Shown here: positions 22,742 through 35,066 of the stretch, one piece after another | Layout: every line of letters starts with the position of its first letter | Position numbering within the stretch: the stretch's first letter is position 1 | Program-made: the position numbers and the translations under genes | The notes under the pieces: model-generated | What the model was told of the DNA's origin: nothing | The model's input: the letters and a program-made list of their open reading frames with translations, nothing else | Databases searched by the model: none | Origin: Theobroma cacao | Taxonomy: Eukaryota; Streptophyta; Magnoliopsida; Malvales; Malvaceae | Assembly: GCF_000208745.1 (NCBI RefSeq) | Contig: NC_030850.1 | Location: 17,994,879-18,058,878, forward strand | DNA: 64,000 bases | Direction of reading: 5' to 3'

Positions 22742-24973
22742 TGTAATGACCCTCTCCTATAGCCATTAACGGTGCACAAGTCATGTAGGCTTGCTCACAC
22801 GATGCAACAAGCCTTTTAAATATTTTTATCTTACCAATATTTTCCATCCCTTATATCATCTTTACTACTTTAATTAATCTCATTAACATCAATATGAATT
22901 ATATCACCAATACTATGCACCAAAATAAAAATAATCAAATTTCCTCACCACATGTCAAATTTTCTAATAGAAACATTAAGTATTCGTACAATGCATCTTA
23001 AATAACACGACTCTAAATTTTAAATTTACAAAATCCAAGGGCCTTGGCCTAAATAGTTTAATAATACATCACTTCTTAAAAACTATAACTAACTGAACGA
23101 CTAGACAACGGAGTGACACAAGGATAAGCTATGAGATGCCATTTACCTACAAAACAGGCTAACGTCTTCTTCCCGCAATTGCTCCCAAAACTTTTATTTA
23201 TCTACTAGAGGCAACGATTAAGTTGGGGTGAGCTTTTTGGTGAGTGGAAAGGGAGGGAAACAAGCAATAAGGTAGAGTTTTTGATAAAAGCGTAATAATA
23301 ATAAGAATATATACATATGATGAGATAAATGTGCACAGCATTAATAAATCATGTAGGAATCAATATAAGATGCTTGAATTATAAATCTCATAAATACAAT
23401 AAATCAACCATGGCAAATCTTAAATATAATAAATATCCCGTATGTCATGTAAACTGATAAATCAAAGCCATGGTTTTTTCAAACAAATATAATAGTAATG
23501 CCATGCTTAATAAAAACATATTAGCTAGGGCATCCTTAGGTAGGTCTCATAAATCGTGCATTGTATAAACCATGTGCAATCCCACAACAGCAAACCTAGA
23601 GCACCACCCATATCAACCCTTCAATCAACACATCAAGTAGGAATGTCACATATACCAGAAATGCCTATTCGTGGGACTCCCCATGCCATTAAATATCAAG
23701 TCGAGGCTTCATGTTCCCCTTATACCTACTTGTGGGAACTCCCCATGCCATAAAATATCAAGTTAGGGCTTCACGTTCCCCTTATTCCTACCCATAAGAA
23801 CTCCCCACACCACCAAATATCAAGTCGAGGTTTCACGTCCCCTTTATACCTACTCGTGGGAACTTTCCAGACAACCAAATATCAAGTCAACATGTGAAGA
23901 TTAATAAACCCATGCCAAGAATAGTCAATGGCAAGCATAGTCATGAATCATTTAATTTACTAAAACAAAGTACGAAACAATAAAACAACCACTAGGTGGC
24001 TTATTTCCTTTAAAATGAGTTTGAGGATTTAAATTGACTCAAAGTGCTCATTTCCTTGTTTGAAATATAGTAAGGGTACTATAGCTACGTATATACTTTC
24101 CTGAAATTAGTTTTGTTTTTGAACCATCTTATTTAGCCATGCTCAATGGCAATTTAAATTTCCAATCCAATATTTCAAATAGCATTTATAATGATGCTTC
24201 AATAACCATTTCAACTATGCTCCTAGGAATACAATATTCAAAAGCATTCCTAATCTTTTAATAGCTCATGCATCCTAAGTCATCCAACTCCACAAATCTA
24301 GGCTATAATCATATACATAACAAGTTTTAGTCATAAACTCATTTAGCATGACATGGTTTTATAGTACACTCGAACCTTATTTATTTTGCCAATAAGGTAG
24401 ATTTTAGAATATTAATAAATAGCCACTATAGGGCCTTTATATGTGAGTGTAATACTCAAACAGTTTTGAATGCTTTCAAAGTAGAATAGAATTCTAACTT
24501 TTTCAAGGGCTTGTTTCCCATTTTGTAAAATGGCTCCATAATATAGTATGTTCACCAAATAGATTAATAACCAAGTTAAAAACTATCCTTAGGTAACTAG
24601 CAGCTTATGCCTCCCAATAACAATTCAAATATGTGAAGTGTACATAAAGCATTTGATTTTCATTCAAAACGGTGAGCATAAATATGTGTATAAAAATATG
24701 ATTTTGATATTCATATATATTTGGAAGAAAGAATGCCCACTCACCTCAATTGGTGGGATTTCTCTCCAATATTACTATCACCCTTATAGCTTTTACTTAG
24801 TTCCATCAAGTGATTTTCAACAATTCAATAAGCATCACCCAAGTATTAATGGAAGTCTTTCAGTTCTGGCCTTGAATGCATTAACTTAAGCAACTCCTAA
24901 CAATTCACATTATACAATTCCTAAGTCATATTTACACTACTATAATTGGCATACATTTTGCCAACAAAATACT
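22742..24973 (-). mobile_element. LTR-D, first segment
   Basis: Starts TGTAATGACCC, a variant of the family terminus. Its block order copies that of LTR-B without close identity: 'aggcttgctcac' near 22787, 'ggagtgaca' with 'atgagatgccat' near 23110, 'gtgagtgg..agggaaacaagcaa' near 23240, a tandem array, and 'cactcacctc' near 24740. It is interrupted at 24973 by a solo LTR. The five bases ATACT at 24969-24973 are the left target copy. Later segments are 27649-27835, 30414-30448 and 33219-33607. Confidence 0.65.
23671..23893. repeat. 62-bp tandem array in LTR-D
   Basis: Three full units and one partial unit start at 23671, 23732, 23794 and 23856 (61, 62 and 62 bp). Each contains a GTGGGAACTCCCCA-like start, AAATATCAAGT and a TTCACGTTCCCC-like end. 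The array occupies the same relative place in LTR-D as the CATCGTGCACA array does in LTR-B. Regular repeats in plant LTR DNA should not be read as CRISPR: units abut and there are no spacers. Confidence 0.9.
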
Positions 24974-27648
24974 TGTCACGACCCAAATTTTGAGCCATGA
25001 CCGGCGCATGGGCCCAATGGATGTAGTCCACTAAGCTCAAGCAAGTCTATTTATATGACCTGTTCACCATTCCATGAAACGTTAATAAGTACATTCCATA
25101 ACTTTCAATCAAAATAATACTAAGCATTGCTAACTCATAGTGGCATACCAATAAAAATGTACATATATTGTCTAAACGTGCAATTTAATAATTTACATCA
25201 CTTGTACATATTTACAACAAAATGACTTTGGGTTTCCAGCGGAGTGACCACAATGAAGGTGTAGCTACTGAATGCCATTGATACCTACCAAAGATACGAA
25301 TCTATAAGGACACCTCGAACTAGCTACCGGCTGCCTTTTGATCTAAAAACATGAAGTTGAAAACGGTGAGTATAAACCTAGTGAGTGAACAAGGATGGGA
25401 ACAAGCAACAACAAGGAAAATTTAAAGAAATCATGATGCATTTATCTTTAAAACAATGCAATTAGTTTAGCTCTTATCAAAACCCCTCATGTAAACCCCA
25501 AATGAGTAAATCACTTGATAAAAAAGTCCATGCTCAACAAATGATTTGAAGAGTGAAAACCTTAATAACCTTTATGCAAATTAAGTCAAGTAAACGATGG
25601 GTCCTTGCTACAGTGGAAAGGCATTCTCACTGCAGCAAAGTTAGAATTCAAGTTATTAGCCGAATGAGGGTTTCTCAACTAGCTGAGGGTTTCTCACCAA
25701 ACCTCCTCATTTCAAGCTTAACTAATTAATTTCTTAATGTTAGAAGTCCATGCTCAACTATGGTACCAAAGAAGTGGAAAATAGGATAGCAACCAAACCA
25801 AATAAGGAGCAAAACAGAAAGTTTTTCGCTAATTCTCACTGCATCAAAATTTCAGCCACAAAATAGAAAGTTTTTCGCTGTAGCGAGAATCATTCTCGCT
25901 GCAACGAAATGCTACAGTAACTTTCTCGCTGCAGCGAGATTCGGGCCAGCATTACCCCTCCAAACCTGGGAGTTTCTCGTTATAACTAGAATGAATCTCA
26001 CTGCAGCGAGAAACAGAGCACCAAGAAAAAGATTTCCATTCCCTCAATAAAGGCCATCCTGCCAAAATGACAAAAGCAACATGAAAAATATATAAATTCC
26101 CAAAGTTCAACATATCAAATTTTCATATGCATTAACACCATATACCATATTCATGAGCTTTTATTTCATAAACATAGATATACATAAATACATAAATACA
26201 TAAATAAACACCAATATCACCATCAGCACACCCAGCTCATGTGCATCCTCCCACATAGTGCACATAACTGGAGTCATCGTGTGCGTTCCCCCATATCATG
26301 CACAGTCAGTGCCATCGTGTACATCCCCTCACATCGTGCACACGAGCACTATCATCATCCACCTCCCTCACCACGCCATCACCGACATGTGCATCCCCCC
26401 ACATTGTGCACACACATGATTATAATCATCACACAATATCAATTATCATGCACAACATATATATATATATATATCAACATAATGTAGTAGTGCACGAATC
26501 CATAACAACCATATGTCACAACATAAAGTCAATTATCAAAGGCTTGTTCCCAAGGCACTCGTTTTAAAAAAAAGTTTGATAAATCATTCAATTGTTTGTG
26601 CAGCTACATTCCTATTCCCAAAACAAGTTTTGAAATGCAGTTCACTCATCGATATTTTGTTGAACCTTTAGTCGACTCTAACTTCCCTAATTGTCCAAAT
26701 GGGATGATGGGCCTTCGTTGGAACCTACCATCACATTAACATCACCATTATGTCAATTCACATACTTATAGATTCTAAAAGCTATTTCTTGGCTAGCTTC
26801 CAATTGCCATTTAAATGTCTATCTATATTCACTACCTTAACCACTCTAAAATGAATAAACATCCTACTATAAAACATTCACAAGCCTAATCATTAGCCAC
26901 CCTCAACATTTAAAATCAGCTTTAATTTACTACTCACCTTGATAGCCTTGAAATTTTGAAATTCTTTCCAATAGTTTTCCAAGCTAATATAAAAGATATC
27001 TCTTTCTCTCTCTAAACACTTAACTAGTGAGAGAAAGTATGGAAGTAAGATTTTTCAAGGGTTTTAAAGTGAGAGAGTAGAAGAGCACAAGGGTTTATGA
27101 AAGGGTGCACCAAAAGCATGAAAAATGGAGCTATTTTGAGGGAGGTTATGGAGGTTCATATCAAGCTTCCATAGAGGTTTAAAGCAACGTGAAAGAGAAG
27201 AAGGAAGAAAAAGAAGAAGCTACTAGAAAATGGGAGAAGAAGCTGCTGAAAGAAAGAGATATTTATAGCCCAAGATTATCCACTCCACTTAAATTACCAA
27301 AATACCCCTTCACAAATTAGCTTGTTCTCTTCCAATCCTTTATGCAATCTTTTTACTCTTTTGACACTGGGACAAGGTCCATAATGGTCTAGAAATGTTT
27401 GAGTTCATGAAAACTTAAAAATTTTTACCCAAGATGAAAAATGACCATTTTGCCCCTACCGTGAAAATCATCACCATTTTTATTTCCTTCATCATTTTAC
27501 CCATATTTAATCATCCATTTATGCCTTAGGCCTTAATATTGTTTAAAACTTACTTTTAGGGGTTTACTAAGGAAATGACGAAATTACCCCTAGGCCGTCT
27601 TATTGCGTCTATGCCTAGTTTTCGGCCTATAGAGGTCGAAGTCTCACA
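24974..27648 (-). mobile_element. Solo LTR-B with perfect target duplication
   Basis: 2675 bp, from TGTCACGACCCAAATTTTGA to GAAGTCTCACA, flanked by ATACT on both sides (24969-24973 and 27649-27653). No interior or partner LTR is present, so it is the product of LTR-LTR recombination. TATA box complement at 27258-27268. Palindromes lie around 25868-26010, including a perfect 16-mer at 25924-25939. A CATCGTGCACA-like array is at about 26240-26410 and a TA microsatellite follows near 26457. Confidence 0.92.
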
Positions 27649-27835
27649 ATACTAATGCTTAAAATTCATTCAAAATCAACCTTACTTAACTCAATTCCTT
27701 TAAACCAATTCAGCTTTTTTATAAGTTTCCAACAAGCTTTTTAATCAACTCAAATCATGGACAGCTAATACTTTAGGATTTGCTTAATATGCAAACTCAT
27801 TTCCACCTTTTTCGCACCCTTTTCACCACACATAA
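27649..27835 (-). mobile_element. LTR-D, second segment
   Basis: The short stretch between two solo LTRs. It begins with target copy ATACT and ends with CATAA (27831-27835), the left target copy of the next insertion. It contains no gene. Continuity with 24973 and 30414 is inferred from the two target duplications. Confidence 0.6.
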
Positions 27836-30413
27836 TGTCACGACCCAAATTTTGGGCCACGACCAGTGCATGGGCCCAGTGGACGTAGCCCACTAAGCCC
27901 AAGCAAGCCTCTTTACGTAATCTCGTTCACTATCCCATCAATTTTTCATTACCATTACTAGACCACCATTTGTAATTTCCAACTAGATGTATTTTCGTAA
28001 TACAACATAGATACCAAAAATTTATATTTGTATGATCTCAAAATAAGGTTATTCATAGCCATCTCATATTGGCACCATTATTCCAAAATATACATGCATC
28101 GTTGGCAAGTGATTCCTAGCAATTTACATTTAATGTACATATACTCATATAAAAGACTTCTGACGATTAGTGGAGTGACTTTGGTGAGGATACGGCTATC
28201 GAATGCCATGATACCTACCAAGAGTGAATGCAAGTGGACGCCTTAGTCTCAGTCCCAACTATCTACAGATCTAAAAACATGCAATTTAAAAAAGTGAGTA
28301 TAAACTTAGTGAGTAAACATAAGAAGGGAACAAGCAACGATAAGGAATGTTTTAGAAAACATGATGCACTCACAATAAAAACATGCAATTTAGTCTAAGT
28401 TTTGTTAAAACCCCTTATTCCAAACTTTGAATGTTTAATCCCTTAATGTTACAAGATCCATGATAAACCATGCAGTTGAATAGAATGAAAATTTCAGCAA
28501 TGACCAAGCAAGACAAACAAACAGAGGTTTTTCTCGCTGTAACGAAGAGGCAATCTTAGTTTGCATATACTTCAGTTTTTTAAGCATAACTTCCACTACA
28601 GAAGTCCAATTGACATAATGTTTAGGTCAGTAGAAATCTAAGAGGCTAGGCTATAACTTTGATGTTTACCACTTTGCCCAGTTCAGATCAAAAAATGGTC
28701 AAAATCTTTGTCAAAATGAAAGCACTGCACTAGAATCTGGGAACCACCCGAGAGTTTCTCGCTGCAACAAGAATAAATCTTGCTGCAATGAGAAACAGAG
28801 CAATTTAGTTAAAAAGGGTCTTGTTATATCAAAAGCCATGTTCTTGTTGAAATGGAAAGCAATTTGGGAGCAATTAACAATGCCAACATCAACACAATCA
28901 CCATTAGTTTCATAAACTTTCAATAACATATATATATATACATACATCATCACGCATACCATCCCTCCACACTCAGCTCATGTGCACTCCTTACACGCAC
29001 AAGGCAACATCATGTGCACTCCCTACTTGCACATTTCAATATCATCATCATGTACATTCCCTACTCGCACATTTCAATATCATCACACACACTCCCACCA
29101 ACATCATTATCGGCATGTGCTCTCCCACACCACACATGCACGGTTATATTTATTACACGATATTATCTATCTATCAAGGCGCAACACATATATATGTATA
29201 CCAACGAAATAATGGAGTAAGTGGACTCATCATAGTCACATTTCACAATGCAAAATGTTTCATTAAAAACTTGTTCCCGTATACATTTTAAATAAAAAGA
29301 CAATTAAAACCTTTCAAGTAATCCACTCAAACATTTACACATTTACCCCAAAACATTTTAATGCAAGTTCACTCACCAGTCTTTGTTGATGTTTTGGTGG
29401 GCTCTATCTTCGACTAATGTTCTGAATGGAGGTGTGGGGTTTCGTTGGAACCTATCACACGCAACAACATTGCTATCAACCCAACTTGGCATTAATACCA
29501 TTCCAAAAGCTATTTCCTAAATCAAGTTCTACTAGTCATCCCTAACTAGCTTCCAACTACTATTAAATGGCTATTATTTGCATTACTCTAGTCACACTAA
29601 AATTGAATAAAAAACCTCAACAATAAAACACTCATAAATCTAATTAGTAGATATTATCAACAACTAAAGAGATTAACCATAACTCATACTCACCTTGATG
29701 GTTTTTGTAGTTGAATTCTCTTTCAAAATTCTTCAAGCTAAAAAGGGAAATCAATCTCTCTCTCTCTCCCTCGACACATCCAACTAGTGAGTGAATGTAC
29801 TAAAGAAAGACTTTTGAAGGCTATTAAGGTGTAAAAGTGGAAGAGCATGAAAGACCTTATGAAGGAGTGGGCAAAAGCATGAAACTTAAGGTTAGCTTGA
29901 GAGGGTGATGGAAGCTTTGAGAGAAGCTTTCATGGAGGATGAAAGAAAGATGAGATGGGAGGAAGAAGAAGAAGAAGCTACTGGAAAAATGAGGAAGCTA
30001 CTAGAGGAATGAGATATTTATGCTTAAGTTTATCCAAGTTTCATGCAATATACCAAAATGCCCTCAATAAGATGACTTTGCCTTCCTCCTATCATTTGTG
30101 CAATTTTTTTACTCTTTTGACACTGAGACAAAGTCCATAATAGTTTAAAAATACTCGAGTTCACGAAAACATAAAAATTTAGACTCGAGATGCAAAATGA
30201 CCATTTTGGCCCTACTATGGAAATTATCAGTATTTCTATCTTCTTCATTCATTTTGCCATCATTCATCAATCCTTTAGGCCTACTTAGACCTTAATAACA
30301 TTAGAAAGCTACTTCCAGGAGCTCACTATGAAAAATGATGAAATTACCCCTAGTATGTGTTATCGCGTCTACGGAGGTCAAGGTTTCACAATATGAGGGT
30401 ACTAGGTTTCACA
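27836..30413 (-). mobile_element. Solo LTR-B with perfect target duplication
   Basis: 2578 bp, starting TGTCACGACCCAAATTTTGG and ending GGTTTCACA, flanked by CATAA at 27831-27835 and 30414-30418. An internal TTTCACA at 30384-30390 is the usual family end; this copy has an extra 23 bases that end in a second TTTCACA, and only the second is followed by the target copy. TATA-like complement at 30013-30023 is degenerate. Palindromes are few (28523, 28755), and a CATGTGCACTCC-type array lies at about 28978-29140. Confidence 0.88.
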
Positions 30414-30448
30414 CATAATTCTCTTAACAACAAATATAAATACATATC

Positions 30449-33218
30449 TGTCACAACCTAATTTTCAGGCCATGACCGGCGTAAGGACCTAATGGGCTCA
30501 TCCCACTAAGCCCAAGTAAGCCTATTAAATTGATCTTATACATTAATCCCTATTCCTTTGGAATCCAAAATTCGTAATGTTCAAATACCGTTGTTTTGAA
30601 AACAATTCATAAAACCCAACCATGCATTCATAATGGTATCATCAACCATTATATTCATATATAGATTAACAAATGATTCTTAGTGTTTCACACCAAGTAT
30701 TCATATACACATGATTAAACATTGACCGTCAGCAGAGTGACTCTGGGCACAATTGATAACACTTAGTGTCACATTAACCTACCAAGCAATGTACAGGGAG
30801 GAGCACCTCGTCCTAGGATCCAATCACCTTTAACTCAGGAAACCTAAAACATGAATTTTAAAAACGTGAGTATAAACTCAATAAGTGAACATAGGAAGGG
30901 AACAAGCATCAATACGGGAGATTTTAGAAATCATGATGCATTTATGTTGAAGACAATGAAATTTAACTCAATTTCTTGTCATAACGGAAATTTGTCTTTG
31001 CTTCGGTGAATTTCAAGTGGAAATCGTTTCTCAAGTTTTAACATTCAAAAATCAATACAACCACAATATAATTTTCAAAACCTCTCTATATATATATCAT
31101 ATATAAACATATATATAACCACCGGCCTCGCCCCTAACTCTGTCTCAGCTTATGTGCACTACCACACCGCACATAGTCGGTCAGCACAGCTCATGTGCAC
31201 TCCTACACTGCGCATGGCTGGGTCAGCACAGCTCATGTGCACTCCTATATCGCACATGGTTGGGTCATAATTATCAGACAAAACTATCATTTAATGTATA
31301 GTATACACATCAACATAATATAGAAACTCATTAATTCATCATGTTCATATCTCATAATATCAAAACATTTCATCAAGAGCTTGTTCCCATGCAACTTTTA
31401 AAGAAAAACTAACGAAATATTTCAAGTGGCTCAATTAAGCATAAAATCATTTATTCCAAAACATTTTAATGCAAGTTCACTCACCTGGCAACAACGAGAT
31501 ATTAAGTTGCTATTTGTTTGGAGGTGTCTCTAATTATTTTCATTGGCCTGTTGCTCGTTATTTACTTCGGCACGCCCCCACAATACTCTAACTTTATCTT
31601 TGCACTTCTTAGCAAGAATACGAACTCAATATATTTAATTACATATGTATACGAGCAGCACTTCAATCAATTAATCCTTACTCAAATTTATATTTTTCCT
31701 CCTATCATGAAACCATCTTCAATTAACTCACATCTTAATACATTTTTACTAAAATTACATATATCCATTACTTACGTAATTCCTTAAATTATATCACCGG
31801 CAACTTAATTATGATGTCACATGTCTACTTCAGCCTTTCTAAATAATTTCCACCCAAATCCATCTTATATTTTCACACATAATCCACATATATGGCAGCA
31901 ACAATCATTCTCACTTTCACTCGATTATTTCTTAGTTTACACGCATCGTTATCTATCTAACTTTTAATACTTTGTTTCTCAATCCTTCATCCACAATTTT
32001 ACTTTTTCATTTCTTTCAAATGACATGCCAGACAATCTTAACAATTTCAACTAGCTTATGCAAGTAGATCCTTTCAACAACCATAATTTTCCACAATATT
32101 CAACTAACCGTAGGCTTTAAAACATAGTGTTAAGCTTACCGTTTTCCTTTTTCACTTTGAGTCGTTCATGTACTCATGGATTTATTGGCTTACATGTTAT
32201 CAATTTTTCTCCAATCAAGCCAATCTTTGCTGCCACAAGAGATTTCTCTCAGTCACTAACTCATTTTCAAAGAGTACTCAAGCCAAAAACAAGAATTCTT
32301 ACCGTTTCTTGCTTGAATCACCAAAACCAAGCTTTTTCTTCCTTTCTCTCTTTTTCTTTCTTCTTCTCCTAGAGTTTATATGTGCTGAAAATTGGGGTTA
32401 AAAGTTGTAACTTTGGTGCACAAGATGTTGGGAGAAGAATGAAGCAAGAAGAAAAAAGAAATGAAAAGAAAACAAGGAAAGAAAATTAGTTTTCCATGGG
32501 AGAATGAGAGAATGGCGTTGGAAGCTTCAAGAATGAAGAAGAAAATATCTTGTTGGGAAGATAAGGACTGTTTTGGGCTGATAAGGATGAGAGTCAAAGC
32601 TTCTTTTGGAAGCTTTGACCAAACTTTATGCAAAATTACCATTTTACCCTTTAAGTTTCTTTTCATTTTAATTTAGTCCTCCCAACACTCATTTAACTTC
32701 AATTTCCTTCTATTATCTTCTTCTACATATGTACAAACAAAGTATGAAGTTGGTACTCCAACGCAGTGTCCCCATAATATTTAAAATATTTATTCACCTA
32801 CGCTATCTTTACTTAATAAAGACACGCAGCCCCATTAACGTCATTTTTCTCCAAAATTTTTCTCATTCTTCTTCTTCCCCACTGAGGTTGCCCATATACT
32901 CATTCTTCATGAAAAATTTTGACACTGAATAAAATATTAATATTTTAATATTATTTTATTCCAAAAATTTCCTCTTGTCTCCTCTTGTCCCCTTGGTACC
33001 CAAAATACCTTATTATGCCTCAATTGACTTCCAAATCACTTTTTATCTCGTAAATTCTTTTAAAAAAAAATTATTATTTTATTATTATTTTCTCGTGTGC
33101 GGAATATTTTATCCCAAACCATTCCTTTCATCTTTCATCATTTCTAAACATTATAATTAACCTCAATTGGCATCCAACAAGCTTTGTTAGTTGCCATATC
33201 AAAGTACGGGGTATTATA
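30449..33218 (-). mobile_element. Solo LTR-F (B-like at one end, different at the other)
   Basis: Begins TGTCACAACCTAATTTTCAG and follows LTR-B as far as the 'gcaagttcactcacc' block near 31475, including a three-unit array 'tcatgtgcactcctacac' at about 31140-31265. Beyond that the sequence no longer resembles LTR-B. The right border is taken at GGGGTATTATA, 33218, because the next five bases GTATC match the left flank ATATC (30444-30448) with one difference. Terminal CA appears as TA. Open frames inside (for example 31518-31787) show no domain. Confidence 0.6.
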
Positions 33219-33607
33219 GTATCAAAATTATTAGAATCTTTTTAACACATTAACGTTATTTTAAATTTTGGTATTTATAGCTCAAGTTTCTTTACCTTTC
33301 AATACCTTAAAATCCGAAGGCAAACTCCAATGGTCATCAATAAGCTTGCTCAACCAAGCCTTCACACATTTACCACAAAAGAAAATAAAGTTCTGAACTT
33401 CTCATTCTTGAAGCTTAGCTACCAAAATAATTAATGTCTTTACCTTAGGAGCTAATATATAGCTCAATAATGGTCTCCTAGCCTCAATTTGAAGAGGAAA
33501 CACTCAAGTAGCAAAATGTTTAGTTTTGAGTTTCTATGTCATATTTCTAGCACCTAAACCCTTCTTTACTCCTCCGAACAATCGTTTCACTTCAAAGTTT
33601 TAACTTG
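33219..33607 (-). mobile_element. LTR-D, last visible segment
   Basis: 389 bp between solo LTR-F and the Sirevirus. It includes a GGTATTTATAGCTC block near 33270 whose complement gives a TATA-like GAGCTATAAATACC, in the position expected for the U3 promoter of a reverse-oriented LTR. LTR-D must continue to the right of the Sirevirus, outside the window. Confidence 0.55.
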
Positions 33608-34956
33608 TGTTGCCTCCATATGTTTTTGATGATAACAAAATATTCCTCTTTCATTAATATCTAACTTCACTATTTAAGTGTGTAGGATAAAGTTAATTCC
33701 TTTATTAAAATGAATGATTAAAAACAAGATCATATAATAGATAGGTTAATCAGTTGAAGTACGAAAGATGAAAAGACTTAGTGAAGATAGTGCTTGTGTA
33801 ATTGATTATCAAAGAGCCTTAGTCTGTTAAGGAATGGCTAGGCTATAAGTTAAAAAAAATATAAATATATTAATCAGCTAGCACTATGCTTAACTAAATA
33901 AGAATGTGTTGGACAAAGGAAAATAAAAATGTGCTAATCGGTTAAAGCATGAGGTTAATCCGTTAAAGCACAAGACTTGAAGAATCTCTAAAGATCCAAA
34001 ATTCAAATTCAAAGTGAAGTTAACCGATGAAGGGATCTAAAATGAAAAAGTGCAAATTCAAAAAAATTTTAATTGATTAGAGCTTGTGTTAATCGGTTAA
34101 GGCTAAAAAAGGTGAAGGTCCAATCAGTTAAGGGGAGAGTTAACCAATTAGATGAAGTTTGTTGAAGCAGAGAGGCTTGAAGATAGAGATATCTTAATCG
34201 ATTAAAGCCTCCTATAATATGTTAGAGTAGAGATTACAGTAGCAAGACAGTGCATGGTAGAGAAGTTGTAATCAGTTAGAGCTGCTTGTAACCAGTTAGC
34301 CAAACTCTATAAGCCCATTTGAATTTAAGCACTAGAGGATAAAGTAACAACTAGAATGGCATCAGAGTTATCTCTAACGACTAGGAACTGTCTCTGACAA
34401 AAAAATCTAACTCCCTAAGTATAAAAGAAAGCTCTAGCAGTCGAAGAAAGAAATTTGGAAGAGAGAAGAGCCATTTTGATCCAAAAGCCAACTATCTTTC
34501 ACCAAAAGCACATGTCCTTCATTCTAAATCCAGAAAAAATGTTTCAGCCTAATTGTAAATCTTTCAGATTTGTAAAGTGTCACAATTGTACTTCTCTTTC
34601 TTAGGACATTAGAGTGTAAGAAGCACTCCAAAGCTTGTTATAAGGGATTAGAGCTTGGGTTAGAAACTTACCTTATAAAAACTCGGTGAAAGCTATTAAT
34701 TCCATTGGAGTGAAGTTGGGTTGAAAATCCTTGATTGAGAGATTATGGTAGTGGATGTAGGTTAAGGGGACCAAACCACTATAAATACTCTTGCATTGTC
34801 CACCTCTCTTTACCCTTCCTTGCTTGGTGCCTTTTAGCTACTGCAAGCTTTAAATGTTTTTCTCTCTAGTTGATTAAAAGTTCTATCACTCAGAAAGGTT
34901 GATCCTTAAAATTTTTAGTGCTATTCACCCCTTCTAGCACTCAAATGGGACCAACA
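33608..34956 (+). repeat. 5' LTR of a Sirevirus-type Ty1/copia element (LTR-S)
   Basis: 1349 bp, TGTTGCCTCC to GGGACCAACA, with 6-bp terminal inverted repeats apart from one base. A primer site follows at once, and a copia gag beyond it. It shares both ends with the reverse-oriented solo LTR at 35805-36882. Between about 33750 and 34305 there are roughly a dozen variants of a TTAATCGGTTAA-like motif. The TATA box is at 34420. The 3' LTR is not in the window; the element should end to the right of 64000. Confidence 0.85.
34420..34427 (+). promoter_or_regulatory. TATA box of the Sirevirus LTR
   Basis: TATAAAAG lies just downstream of the TTAATCGGTTAA-type motif cluster and about 530 bp before the LTR end. 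Order and spacing fit the U3-R border of a copia LTR. No transcript start can be seen directly. Confidence 0.6.
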
Positions 34957-34958
34957 AG

Positions 34959-34971
34959 TGGTTTCAAAACC
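34959..34971 (+). other. Primer-binding site of the Sirevirus
   Basis: TGGTTTCAAAACC starts three bases after the LTR end CCAACA. It differs at three positions from the initiator-Met tRNA complement TGGTATCAGAGCC. It fixes the orientation as plus and marks 33608-34956 as the 5' LTR rather than a solo copy. Confidence 0.75.
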
Positions 34972-35066
34972 AAATCCTTAAGATTAAGGCTTCACATCCT
35001 TAGGAAAGATCCATATGGCTTTACAAAGTCTATTGTTGCTAAGGGACAATCCACAAATAGGCTTCA
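34972..35066 (+). pseudogene. Sirevirus gag, N-terminal piece before the LTR-B insertion
   Basis: The plus frame ends with SIVAKGQSTNRL immediately before TGTCACGACCC at 35067. The same codon pattern picks up after the LTR at 43989, where a copia Gag start domain follows. The Gag is therefore split by the insertion at a CTTCA/CTTCG target site, a single G-to-A difference. No convincing start codon in frame is visible in this short leader. Confidence 0.75.

Noticed and set aside
23671..23893. Regular repeats as a CRISPR array
   Set aside because: Units abut with no unique spacers, they lie within a plant LTR, and there are no cas genes.
31518..31787. 89-codon frame in LTR-F
   Set aside because: AT-rich with no domain, inside a solo LTR, and not preserved in related copies.
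32127..32676. Several overlapping frames on both strands near 32.1-32.7 kb
   Set aside because: Purine- or pyrimidine-rich LTR sequence keeps several frames open at once. No motif is present.
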